A stretch of DNA of 14,141 nt, taken from positions 1 through 14,141 of the forward strand of contig CAMBGL010000022.1 in the NCBI GenBank assembly GCA_945866155.1, in the 5' to 3' direction. Source of the DNA: Bifidobacterium breve. GTDB lineage: Bacteria; Actinomycetota; Actinomycetes; Nanopelagicales; Nanopelagicaceae. The notes under the pieces are model-generated. The model had not been told where the DNA came from, searched no databases, and saw only the letters and a list, made by a program, of their open reading frames with translations. Position numbers and translations under genes: made by a program. Positions 1-6,664 of the stretch are shown here, in pieces (within the stretch, counting starts at the first letter, position 1; each line of letters opens with the position of its first letter).

Positions 1-120
1 ATGCTTTGCAGCCAAGAAGAGTCCAAGATCGTCATGCCATACAGGTTTTCCATGTGCTCGTAGCTCTGCTAACCCGGGATATGGGTTCGCAATAAAGTCT
101 GGATCTTTGAAATCGAGCAT
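1..120 (-). CDS. Probable cytochrome P450, N-terminal fragment
   Basis: Forty codons of a minus-strand gene that leaves the window at its left edge. The ATG is at 120-118, two bases after the cdd stop codon, so it is probably cotranscribed with cdd. The visible protein has the order DPDF..NPYPGLAELRAHG, then PVWHDDLGLFLAAKH. This matches the usual beginning of bacterial class I P450s: a DPxxxxDPYPxLxxLR helix, then a GPVxW..LGxWxxxRH strand before the B helix. The heme-binding cysteine loop, the I-helix and the ExxR motif all lie outside the window, so activity and substrate cannot be judged. Mycobacterial gene order would predict thymidine phosphorylase (deoA) after cdd, but these residues do not resemble DeoA. 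No strong ribosome-binding site precedes the start, so translation may be coupled to cdd. The family call rests on recognition of 40 residues only. Confidence 0.68.
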   Translation of the reverse strand, partial: MLDFKDPDFIANPYPGLAELRAHGKPVWHDDLGLFLAAKH

Positions 121-122
121 TC

Positions 123-515
123 TTACTTATCTAAATTATCTGGTCCAAATGCCCACGGTAAAAGGTGAGCCATATCTTTTGCGCCCTCAGGTGTCATGTG
201 TAATAAGTCATTTCCGCCATGTTCAAATAAAAGTTGGCGACAGCGTCCGCATGGAGATAAAAATTCACCTTGCGCATCCACGCAAACAATTGCAATGAGA
301 CGACCGCCACCAGATAAAGCTAAATTCGAAACCAATCCACATTCAGCGCAAAGGCTAAGTCCGTAGCTTGCATTCTCTACATTACAACCGGTGATAATTC
401 GACCATCATCGACGAGGGCGGCAACACCTACAGGAAATTTTGAGTATGGAACATATGCACTCTTCATTGCAGTCTTTGCGCTCTTATGTAATAAATCCCA
501 ATCAATATTTACCAT
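123..515 (-). CDS. cdd: Cytidine deaminase
   Basis: A 130-residue zinc enzyme of the homotetrameric cytidine deaminase class, the normal length for that class. It hydrolyses cytidine and deoxycytidine to uridine and deoxyuridine plus ammonia in the cytosol, for pyrimidine salvage. Visible family marks are the YVPYSKFPVG segment (21-30), the substrate-binding CNVENASYG (44-52), the catalytic C56-A57-E58 with one zinc cysteine and the proton-shuttling glutamate, and PCGRC (88-92) with the other two zinc cysteines, C89 and C92. The C-terminus LLPWAFGPDNL is typical of the family. The ATG start is supported by a TAGAAT hexamer six bases upstream, which suggests a leaderless mRNA; no Shine-Dalgarno is seen. 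The gene diverges from the adenosine deaminase gene, pairing pyrimidine and purine nucleoside deamination around one intergenic region. It is followed at once by the P450 fragment. Confidence 0.95.
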   Translation of the reverse strand: MVNIDWDLLHKSAKTAMKSAYVPYSKFPVGVAALVDDGRIITGCNVENASYGLSLCAECGLVSNLALSGGGRLIAIVCVDAQGEFLSPCGRCRQLLFEHGGNDLLHMTPEGAKDMAHLLPWAFGPDNLDK

Positions 516-527
516 TGGGTGATTCTA
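516..527 (-). promoter_or_regulatory. Leaderless -10 promoter of cdd
   Basis: Read on the minus strand, TAGAAT (527-522, one mismatch to TATAAT) is followed by CACCCA and then the cdd ATG at 515. A -10 element ending seven bases before the A of the ATG places the predicted transcription start on or next to the start codon. No convincing -35 element is visible. A second candidate, TAGTAT, lies a little further upstream and would give a short leader. Confidence 0.55.
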
Positions 528-592
528 AGGTGAATACTACGTAACGGCTACATCCCTGGAGAGAATATTTCGCTTACGCCCTAGTTGTTTAG

Positions 593-598
593 TAAGGT
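593..598 (+). promoter_or_regulatory. Candidate -10 element of add
   Basis: TAAGGT fits the actinobacterial TANNNT -10 pattern and would start transcription near 605. That gives a leader of about 28 nt containing the AAAGGGGG ribosome-binding site. A poor -35-like TTCGCT lies about 18 bp upstream (569-574). This is a pattern match only. Confidence 0.3.
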
Positions 599-619
599 AA
601 ACCCACTATTCGAATTAAT

Positions 620-627
620 AAAGGGGG
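620..627 (+). promoter_or_regulatory. Ribosome-binding site that fixes the add start
   Basis: AAAGGGGG ends five bases before the ATG at 633. It favours that ATG over the TTG at 585, which would add 16 residues without family similarity and has no comparable Shine-Dalgarno. It is one of the clearest ribosome-binding sites in the window, where many genes have none. Confidence 0.7.
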
Positions 628-632
628 CTACG

Positions 633-1727
633 ATGTCATTGAAAAACCGTCCTACCCCTGATCAAATCAAGCGCTTACCAAAAGCTCTACTTCATGATCA
701 CTTAGATGGTGGCCTTCGCCCACAAACGATTATTGATATCGCGCAAGAGATTAGCTACGCATCACTTCCTACACGCGATGCTAAGGAATTAGGGGATTGG
801 TTTCGCGAAGCATGTGATTCAGGTTCCCTTGTTCGATATCTAGAAACCTTTTCTCACACAATTGCTGTCATGCAGCGTCGCGAAGATATTGTTCGCGTAG
901 CCAGGGAATGCGTTTTAGATCTAGCGCGCGACGGTGTTGTGTATGCAGAGGTACGTGGGGCCCCAGAGCTATTTACAAATAATGGTCTGACTATGTCGGA
1001 CGTAATTGAGGCAACGCTTGAGGGTTATCGACTTGGTGAGGCAGAAGCAAAGGATGAAGGTTTTACTATCCGAGTAACATCGATTCTTTGTGGAATGCGA
1101 CAGAACAAATTGTCACAAGAAGTTGCAGAATTGGTAGTCAAATACCGCGATGCCGGTGTTGTTGGCTTTGATATTGCGGGCCCTGAAGATGGTTTCCCAC
1201 CTAGTGATCAAATAGAAACTTTTGATTACTTGCGCCGCGAAAATGCACACTTCACAATTCACGCGGGAGAAGCCTATGGATTGCCATCAATTTGGGAAGC
1301 AATTCAATTATGCGGTGCTGAGCGATTAGGCCATGGAGTTCGAATCATCGATGACATTGATTTCTCTGGTCCTACTGCAAAACTTGGACGCCTTTCTTCC
1401 TACGTCCGAGATCGTCGAATACCACTAGAACTATGTCCCACTTCAAATTTACAAACAGGGGCTGTTCATACAATCAAGGATCATCCAATTGGCAAGTTAG
1501 CAAAACTAAGATTTCGAATTACTTTGAATACAGACAATAGATTGATGAGCCAGACTTCGATGTCACACGAGATGAGTGAGCTGGTCAATGCTTTTGACTG
1601 GAATTTCACAGACCTTCAGCGCGTAACAATCAATGCACTCAAGAGCGCATTTATTCCTTTTGAAGAACGACTTGCAATTATTGAAGAAGTTGTAAAACCA
1701 GCTTATTTATCAATCTCTGCTGAGTAA
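633..1727 (+). CDS. add: Adenosine deaminase
   Basis: A 364-residue TIM-barrel metal-dependent deaminase converting adenosine and deoxyadenosine to inosine and deoxyinosine, feeding the purine nucleoside phosphorylase encoded nearby. The motifs come in family order: KALLHDHLDGGLRP (17-30) with metal histidines H21 and H23, HAGEA (210-214) with H210 and catalytic E213, GHG (233-235), CPTSNLQTG (268-276), and TLNTDNRLMS (298-307) with the metal aspartate D301. Most adenosine deaminases have NTDDP at the last motif; NTDNR is a variant I recall from actinobacterial homologues, so it is not read as a lost residue. The start was chosen from the Shine-Dalgarno just upstream; a TTG at 585 would give a longer form. 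The last 18 bp overlap the 3' end of the convergent phosphohexomutase gene, leaving no room for a dedicated terminator. Confidence 0.94.
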   Translation: MSLKNRPTPDQIKRLPKALLHDHLDGGLRPQTIIDIAQEISYASLPTRDAKELGDWFREACDSGSLVRYLETFSHTIAVMQRREDIVRVARECVLDLARDGVVYAEVRGAPELFTNNGLTMSDVIEATLEGYRLGEAEAKDEGFTIRVTSILCGMRQNKLSQEVAELVVKYRDAGVVGFDIAGPEDGFPPSDQIETFDYLRRENAHFTIHAGEAYGLPSIWEAIQLCGAERLGHGVRIIDDIDFSGPTAKLGRLSSYVRDRRIPLELCPTSNLQTGAVHTIKDHPIGKLAKLRFRITLNTDNRLMSQTSMSHEMSELVNAFDWNFTDLQRVTINALKSAFIPFEERLAIIEEVVKPAYLSISAE

Positions 1728-3332
1728 TTTTCTAAGGGGTTCTCGCAGGCTTTCCAACTGTGATTGTGCCCTTTTTTCATCCGCTGCAATTACCTCTATA
1801 TAACATTTCATCTTTGGCTCAGTACCACTTGGGCGAATAATGACGCGAATACCACCTGCAAGCCAGATTCGAATTCCCTGCGTTGGTGGCAAATCATTTG
1901 AAGGCTTTGCTAGATCATCAATTGATTCAACGAGAAGGCCCGCAATCTCCTTTGGCGCATTGGCGCGAAGGTCGGCGAGGATGAGATCCATTTTGCTCAG
2001 ATCATTAAAGCGAATAGAGATTTGCTCTGTCGCATGAAAGCCATCTCTCTTCCAGACATCATTGAGTAAATCTTGCAAAGTCCTATTTTCTTGGGCGAGA
2101 TTGCTAGCAATTTGAGCTAAGTAAAGTGCTGCAGATATCCCATCTTTATCATTGACAGTTTTTGAATCTACGCAGTAGCCGATTGCTTCTTCATAGCCAA
2201 AAGTTAGGTTATCTATTTTTGCTAGCCACTTGAAGCCAGTAAGAGTCTCTTTGAAATCTAGAGAGTAGTGACGGGCAATTTTTTTGAGGGCAGAGGATGA
2301 AACAATGGAATTAGCAAAAGTTCCATTCTTTACTGTCCGAGCAATTGCTTCACCGAATATGACTCCAAGTTCATCTCCGCGCAACATACGCCACTGCCCT
2401 TGTGAATCCTTGATGGCAGCAGCGCATCGATCAGCATCGGGATCATTGGCAATTACTAAATCGGCATCAAATGCGCGTGCAGTCTCGAGCGCTAAATCAA
2501 TTGCACCAGGTTCTTCCGGGTTAGGAAATGCGACAGTTGGAAAGTCTGGGTCAGGCTTTGATTGTGCATCTACAAGTATGAGGGAGGCAAAGCCACTGGA
2601 ATGAAATACTCGCTGCACAGTCTCTGTTCCAACTCCATGCATGGCCGTATAAACAATTTTGAGATCCCCTGGGTTCTTAGCAAGGCGAGCAGTGCGATGA
2701 ATATATTTCTCGATTACATCTTCATCTAAAACTTCCCATGTATTACTTCGCGCAACAGATTTGAGGGAAGTTATGCCTGCAATTTCTTGAGCAATTGAGG
2801 TATCTGTTGGACTCACTATTTGTGATGCGTTGTAATTGATTCCATCAACATATCCACCTAAATAAACTTTATAACCATTATCTTGCGCTGGATTGTGGCT
2901 TGCAGTGACCATCACTCCAACATCACAGCCAAGTTCTTTTGTTGCAAAAGCTAACACTGGAGTTGGTAGAGGGCGAGGCAAGACAAAGACTTTCATTCCT
3001 GCACCTGCGAATATTTGCGCGCTATCACGTGTGAACTCTTCCGAGCCGTAACGGGCATCGCGCCCAATGACAACTGAAGTTAGTCCACGCTTTTTCATAT
3101 ATGCCACAAGGCCAGCAGCAGTGCGCCCAACAACTGCACGATTCATACATGATGGTCCTGGCCCTAATGGCCCACGCAATCCAGCAGTTCCAAATTGCAA
3201 AAATCCTGCAAATGATTTTCGCAGATTATCTTCATCATTAGCATCTAGCCAAAGTTGCAATTGCGCAGCGTTCTGTGGATCTGGATCATCAGCAATCCAT
3301 TGCTCAACTTCATCAAGGAATATTTGATCCAT
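1710..3332 (-). CDS. PGM2-like phosphohexomutase/phosphopentomutase
   Basis: A 540-residue alpha-D-phosphohexomutase with all four domains recognisable. FGTAGLRG (47-54) lies in the N-terminal substrate loop. TASHNP (143-148) contains the phosphorylated active-site serine S145. DPDADR (297-302) is the metal-binding loop. GYEEAIG (379-385) is the sugar-specificity loop, and RPSGTEPK (500-507) is the phosphate-binding C-terminal loop. GTAGLRG followed by MNRAVVGRTAAG, and DNGYKVYLG after the active serine, place it in the PGM2/PgcA/mycobacterial PmmB branch rather than AlgC/GlmM. Members are annotated as phosphomannomutase or phosphoglucomutase, but human PGM2 is mainly a phosphopentomutase. 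Lying 4 bp after purine nucleoside phosphorylase, it probably isomerises ribose-1-P and deoxyribose-1-P to the 5-phosphates (inference). The ATG at 3332 is chosen over an upstream start at 3407, which would run 71 bp into the preceding gene; TACTCT six bases upstream supports it. Confidence 0.88.
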   Translation of the reverse strand: MDQIFLDEVEQWIADDPDPQNAAQLQLWLDANDEDNLRKSFAGFLQFGTAGLRGPLGPGPSCMNRAVVGRTAAGLVAYMKKRGLTSVVIGRDARYGSEEFTRDSAQIFAGAGMKVFVLPRPLPTPVLAFATKELGCDVGVMVTASHNPAQDNGYKVYLGGYVDGINYNASQIVSPTDTSIAQEIAGITSLKSVARSNTWEVLDEDVIEKYIHRTARLAKNPGDLKIVYTAMHGVGTETVQRVFHSSGFASLILVDAQSKPDPDFPTVAFPNPEEPGAIDLALETARAFDADLVIANDPDADRCAAAIKDSQGQWRMLRGDELGVIFGEAIARTVKNGTFANSIVSSSALKKIARHYSLDFKETLTGFKWLAKIDNLTFGYEEAIGYCVDSKTVNDKDGISAALYLAQIASNLAQENRTLQDLLNDVWKRDGFHATEQISIRFNDLSKMDLILADLRANAPKEIAGLLVESIDDLAKPSNDLPPTQGIRIWLAGGIRVIIRPSGTEPKMKCYIEVIAADEKRAQSQLESLREPLRKLLSRD

Positions 3333-3344
3333 AGAGTTAGAGTA
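3333..3344 (-). promoter_or_regulatory. Possible internal leaderless promoter of the mutase
   Basis: On the minus strand TACTCT (3344-3339) is followed by six bases and the ATG at 3332. It overlaps the last codons and stop of the phosphorylase gene. The spacing is the same as at cdd, accD, ugd and the LCP gene, and no Shine-Dalgarno is present. It may give the mutase extra transcription within the operon. Confidence 0.4.
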
Positions 3345-4167
3345 ACTTCGGAATAACCCCTTTGAGAAGCGCACCCATTGAATCAGCAGCTGCCTTACCT
3401 GCAGCAATCACCTCTTCATGATTGAGCTTTTCGCCAGTAACTCCCGCTGCTGCATTTGTAACTAATGAGATACCTAGAACTTCAGCACCGAGTGCATGTG
3501 CTGCGATTGCTTCTGGAACAGTAGACATTCCAACAAGGTCAGCGCCCATCGCTCGCATCATCAAAATTTCTGCAGGTGTTTCATATGTCGGACCACGCCA
3601 ATGCACGTAAACACCTTCTTGAAGAGATAAATCTTCATTTTTCACAATTGCACGAATTCTCTTGCTATATAGATCTGTGAGATCGACAAAGTGTGCACCA
3701 ATGAGGGGAGATGTTGCGGTGAGTGAAATATGGTCACGAATCAAAACTGGTTGACCAACACGATATTCTTTATTGATTCCACCGCATGCATTAGTCAGAA
3801 TTACAATTTTGCATCCGGCTTTTACTGCAGTACGCACGCTATGTACTACAGGTTCAATTCCTTTTCCTTCATAAAGATGTGTGCGACCAAGAAATACAAG
3901 TGCGCGAATTTTTTTTGAGCCATCATGAATTTCATATGAGCGAACTTTTCCTGAGTGACCTTCCACTGCAGGTGGTAAGAAGCCAGTAATTTCATCAGCA
4001 TCACATTCATAAGCCGGTGTTCCAAGAGCATCTACTGCGCTAACCCATCCCGAACCCATAACAAGTGCTATGTCGTGGGATGCAATTCCTGTGCGCTTAG
4101 CGATTTCATCTGCAGCTACTTGAGCCGCTGCTAGGGGATCTTTGTATAGAAGTTCAGTATTACTCAT
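3337..4167 (-). CDS. punA: Purine nucleoside phosphorylase (trimeric type)
   Basis: A 276-residue cytosolic enzyme splitting purine (deoxy)nucleosides with phosphate into free base and (deoxy)ribose-1-phosphate. Length and motifs match the trimeric class, which favours inosine and guanosine. GSGW (38-41) lies in the phosphate loop, where the family usually has GSGLG. GRTHLYEG (94-101) carries the phosphate-binding Arg and His. TNACGG (125-130), the base-binding GPTYETPAE (192-200), GMSTVPEAIAA (213-223) and SLVTNAAAG (234-242), whose N238 contacts the 6-oxo group, follow. The Trp in GSGW is a modest deviation. The ATG overlaps the TGA of the biotin carboxylase gene as ATGA, so translation is probably coupled. 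The mutase gene follows after 4 bp, pairing phosphorolysis with use of the sugar phosphate. The symbol deoD is used in mycobacteria, but this is not the hexameric E. coli DeoD family. Confidence 0.93.
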   Translation of the reverse strand: MSNTELLYKDPLAAAQVAADEIAKRTGIASHDIALVMGSGWVSAVDALGTPAYECDADEITGFLPPAVEGHSGKVRSYEIHDGSKKIRALVFLGRTHLYEGKGIEPVVHSVRTAVKAGCKIVILTNACGGINKEYRVGQPVLIRDHISLTATSPLIGAHFVDLTDLYSKRIRAIVKNEDLSLQEGVYVHWRGPTYETPAEILMMRAMGADLVGMSTVPEAIAAHALGAEVLGISLVTNAAAGVTGEKLNHEEVIAAGKAAADSMGALLKGVIPKLL

Positions 4168-5882
4168 GCCTCAATAATGTCACAGAGGCGAGTGCCACTT
4201 GCAACGGTGTCGCCAATAACTGCTGTGAGATCAGAAATAACGCCATCTTTATGAGCAACGAGTGGTTGTTCCATCTTCATTGCTTCAAGAACGATGACAA
4301 GATCGCCCACCTTCACTTTTTGACCGGTTTCAACAGCAATTTTTACAACGGTACCTTGCATTGGACTCTTGAGTGAATTTCCTGCAGCAGCCCCTGAGAG
4401 TGATTTCTTTGCACGATGGCGCTTTACAACAGGTGCAGGTGCGTGAACTAATACATCAAATCGTTTTCCATTAATTTCGGCAACCAATTGTTGTGGCGCC
4501 ATATGCGTTTCAAGTGCAGGCTCTACTCCAACGTAGGCAGGAATTTCATTGACAAATTCATTTTCGATATAACTTGTGTAAATATTGAATTTCTCAGTGA
4601 AGGCACTATCTTCAAGAATTGCACGGTGAAATGTCAGAGCGGTCGCAAGGCCATCAACTTTGAACTCTGCTAGCGCGCGACGTGCACGTTCAATTGCTTC
4701 TTTACGAGTAGCGCCGGTAACAATAAGTTTGGCAAGTAGTGAATCAAAATTTCCGCCAATCGTGTCGCCATTTCTAAAGCCTGCATCCACGCGCACACCA
4801 GGACCTGTTGGAATCTCCCATTGCGTTATGCGTCCTGGTGCAGGCAAGAATGAGCGACCAGGATCTTCACCATTGATTCTAAATTCAAGTGAATGACCAC
4901 GGATAACAGGATCATCAAAGCCGAGCGATTCGCCCATAGCAATTCTAAATTGTTCGCGTACTAAATCGATTCCTGTAACTTCTTCGCTGACTGGGTGTTC
5001 TACCTGAAGTCGAGTATTTACTTCAAGAAATGAAATAGTTCCATCTAAACCAATGAGAAATTCGCATGTACCTGCGCCTATGTATCCTGCTTCTTTCATA
5101 ATCGCTTTACTGGAGCGATATAACTCCTCATTTTGAGCATCAGTGAGAAATGGCGCAGGTGCTTCCTCTACCAATTTCTGATGGCGGCGCTGCAATGAAC
5201 AATCGCGAGTACTTATTACGACTGCGTGGCCATGTTTATCGACTAATACTTGAGTTTCAACGTGACGAGGTTTATCCAAGTAGCGTTCAACAAAGCATTC
5301 ACCGCGACCGAAACCAGATATTGCTTCGCGTACAGCGGATGCGAATAGCTCTGGAATCTCCTCCATTGTGCGCGCAACCTTGAGTCCACGACCGCCACCA
5401 CCATGTGCTGCTTTGATAGCGACGGGCAATCCATGCTCCTTAGCAAAAGCGGTAACTTCTTCGTGGCCTTCAACTGGATCTTTTGTACCAGCGACAAGTG
5501 GAGCACCTGCCTTTGCTGCAATTTTGCGAGCAGAAACTTTATCTCCGAGTGCGCGAATTGCAGCAGGGGGAGGTCCTATCCAAATCAAACCTGCATCGAT
5601 AACAGCTTGTGCAAAGTTCGCATTTTCAGATAAAAACCCATAACCAGGGTGCACGGAATCAGCACCGGATTTTTTAGCAATCTCAATCAATTTTTCAATA
5701 TTCAAATAGGTTTGAGTTGCAGTAATGCCATCGAGTGAGAATGCATAATCTGCACTCTGGGCATGTAATGAGTTGCGATCTTCTTGAGAGTAGACCGCAA
5801 CGCTCTCGAGCCCGTGATCTTTACATGCACGAATAACGCGCAAAGCAATTTCGCCTCTATTGGCAATGAGTACGCGTTTCAT
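4164..5882 (-). CDS. Acyl-CoA carboxylase alpha chain (biotin carboxylase-BCCP)
   Basis: A 572-residue actinobacterial AccA3-type chain. The biotin carboxylase half starts with MKRVLIANRGEIALRVIRAC and contains HPGYGFLSEN (78-87). Its ATP-grasp domain has the GGGGRG loop (161-166), RDCSLQRRHQK (226-236) and the catalytic EVNTRLQVEHPVSEE (287-301). The C-terminal biotin carboxyl carrier domain (about 500-572) has VLEAMKMEQP, with K536 as the lysine biotinylated by BirA. It carboxylates its own biotin with ATP and bicarbonate and presents it to the carboxyltransferase encoded upstream. A basic linker (486-494) separates the halves. The ATG at 5882 overlaps the maf stop as ATGA and has AAAGGA six bases upstream; an in-frame start at 5906 would add eight residues inside maf without support. 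The three-part composition (BC, a linker with little similarity, BCCP) is the standard actinobacterial form, and nothing appears missing. Confidence 0.94.
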   Translation of the reverse strand: MKRVLIANRGEIALRVIRACKDHGLESVAVYSQEDRNSLHAQSADYAFSLDGITATQTYLNIEKLIEIAKKSGADSVHPGYGFLSENANFAQAVIDAGLIWIGPPPAAIRALGDKVSARKIAAKAGAPLVAGTKDPVEGHEEVTAFAKEHGLPVAIKAAHGGGGRGLKVARTMEEIPELFASAVREAISGFGRGECFVERYLDKPRHVETQVLVDKHGHAVVISTRDCSLQRRHQKLVEEAPAPFLTDAQNEELYRSSKAIMKEAGYIGAGTCEFLIGLDGTISFLEVNTRLQVEHPVSEEVTGIDLVREQFRIAMGESLGFDDPVIRGHSLEFRINGEDPGRSFLPAPGRITQWEIPTGPGVRVDAGFRNGDTIGGNFDSLLAKLIVTGATRKEAIERARRALAEFKVDGLATALTFHRAILEDSAFTEKFNIYTSYIENEFVNEIPAYVGVEPALETHMAPQQLVAEINGKRFDVLVHAPAPVVKRHRAKKSLSGAAAGNSLKSPMQGTVVKIAVETGQKVKVGDLVIVLEAMKMEQPLVAHKDGVISDLTAVIGDTVASGTRLCDIIEA

Positions 5883-6481
5883 GCCATTTCCTTTACTTCT
5901 GGCCACGAGTAGCCAAGTTGGTTCATCGCTTTGCGTAAGAAGGGCATAGAGATTCCAACAACATTTGTGTAGTCGCCTTCGATAGATGGAATAAAGGGAG
6001 AACTAAACCCATCGAGTGTGAAGCCACCTGCAACATGGAGTGGTTCACCAGAGGCAACATAATCATCTATCTCTTCATCGGTCATATCCGAAAAAGTAAC
6101 TTTTGTTGTGACGCGATCCGAAATTTCAATATTTTTGGCTGTATCAATTACGCAATGGCCAGTATGTAAGTACCCAGAGTTACCTCGTACTCGTGATGCA
6201 CGCTCTTTTGCGATTGCAGGCTCTCCAGGTTTACCAAGAGATTCTCCTTGAAATTCAAAGGTAGAGTCACAGCCAATAATAATTGCAGGAAAATCAATCT
6301 GGTCACGAATAGTGTGCGCTTTTGTTATTGCAAGAGCAATCACCATATCGGCAGGAGTAAGTGAGTTGAAAAATGGAGTCTCCTCATCAACATGGCTGAC
6401 CATAATTTTTGGTTTCAATCCGGCAGATTCCAACAATCGACGCCTAGATGTAGATTGAGATGCGAGAACAACTGTTGGCAT
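5879..6481 (-). CDS. maf: Maf-like nucleoside triphosphate pyrophosphatase
   Basis: A 200-residue Maf/HAM1-fold protein that hydrolyses nucleoside triphosphates, probably modified or non-canonical ones, to the monophosphate and pyrophosphate. The family marks are ASQSTSRRRLLESAG (7-21), VDEETP (31-36), a CDS..GESLGKP segment around 70-82, and SGYLHTGHCVI around 101-111; a C-terminal GGFTLDGFSSPFI..IEGDYTNVVGISM follows. Whether it acts as a dTTP/UTP or a m7GTP/UTP/CTP pyrophosphatase cannot be told by eye. The ATG follows the accE stop with no gap (TAAATG), and its own stop overlaps the next start (ATGA). Placement between the carboxylase subunit genes is conserved in actinobacteria (mycobacterial accD5-accE5-maf order, from memory); no mechanistic link to carboxylation is known to me. 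Confidence 0.92.
   Translation of the reverse strand: MPTVVLASQSTSRRRLLESAGLKPKIMVSHVDEETPFFNSLTPADMVIALAITKAHTIRDQIDFPAIIIGCDSTFEFQGESLGKPGEPAIAKERASRVRGNSGYLHTGHCVIDTAKNIEISDRVTTKVTFSDMTDEEIDDYVASGEPLHVAGGFTLDGFSSPFIPSIEGDYTNVVGISMPFLRKAMNQLGYSWPEVKEMA
5889..5894 (-). promoter_or_regulatory. Ribosome-binding site of the carboxylase alpha gene
   Basis: On the minus strand AAAGGA is followed by six bases and the ATG at 5882. It lies within the last codons of maf. It decides in favour of the internal ATG and shows that this gene is translated from a leadered message, unlike several neighbours. Confidence 0.6.
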
Positions 6482-6664
6482 TTATGAATTATTCCTTGCG
6501 CCAAAAGTAATTTGGTGCGGAAGAGGTTGACGCAATTGAGGTAAGCCAAAGACGCTGCGCTTGATTACTGGCTCTAGCTTCTCAGGAGGATTCACAGTAA
6601 GTGCCTCACGGATAGCTTCCAATTCTTGCGGTGTCGGATTTCCAGATGTAACTGTAAATTTCAT
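6482..6664 (-). CDS. accE: Acyl-CoA carboxylase epsilon subunit
   Basis: A 60-residue protein that fits the small actinobacterial acyl-CoA carboxylase epsilon family. It begins with a strand and GNPTPQELEAIREAL (8-22), corresponding to the family's GNPTxEELAAL motif. It ends with a basic, proline-containing tail (R36 to R57) like the family's W/R-rich C-terminus. Epsilon subunits bind the carboxyltransferase and increase assembly or activity of the holoenzyme. The usual tryptophan-rich tail is replaced here by a Phe/Leu/Pro-rich one, so the protein is a short, divergent member. The ATG shares one base with the TGA of the carboxyltransferase gene (TGATG), and maf follows with no spacer, so translational coupling on both sides is likely. 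Position between carboxyltransferase and maf strengthens the identification. Confidence 0.85.
   Translation of the reverse strand: MKFTVTSGNPTPQELEAIREALTVNPPEKLEPVIKRSVFGLPQLRQPLPHQITFGARNNS

Larger units (their letters stand above)
516..632. other. Divergent cdd/add intergenic region
   Basis: At 117 bp this is the longest non-coding stretch of the window. It holds the leaderless -10 of cdd on the minus strand. On the plus strand it holds a candidate TAAGGT -10 (593-598) and the ribosome-binding site of add. No hairpin, riboswitch-like fold, tRNA or small ORF was recognised in it, and no clear operator palindrome was found by eye. Confidence 0.6.

Noticed and set aside
1..120. Thymidine phosphorylase (deoA) expected after cdd from mycobacterial gene order
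   Set aside because: The 40 visible residues lack DeoA features and match a P450 N-terminus (DPDF..NPYP..LR..G.PVW..LGLF).
298..306. NTDNR instead of NTDDP in adenosine deaminase as a sign of lost activity
   Set aside because: The same variant is familiar from actinobacterial adenosine deaminases, and the other metal and catalytic residues are intact. (Numbers here are residue positions of the 364-residue protein.)
585..632. TTG start at 585 for adenosine deaminase
   Set aside because: It has no Shine-Dalgarno and adds 16 residues without family similarity; the ATG at 633 has AAAGGGGG five bases upstream.
1721..1760. Possible terminator after add
   Set aside because: No GC-rich hairpin followed by a T-run is visible, and the region is coding on the minus strand.
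2284..2604. 106-codon plus-strand open frame opposite the phosphomutase
   Set aside because: It is a shadow of the mutase gene's third-position bias and has no motifs or start signals.
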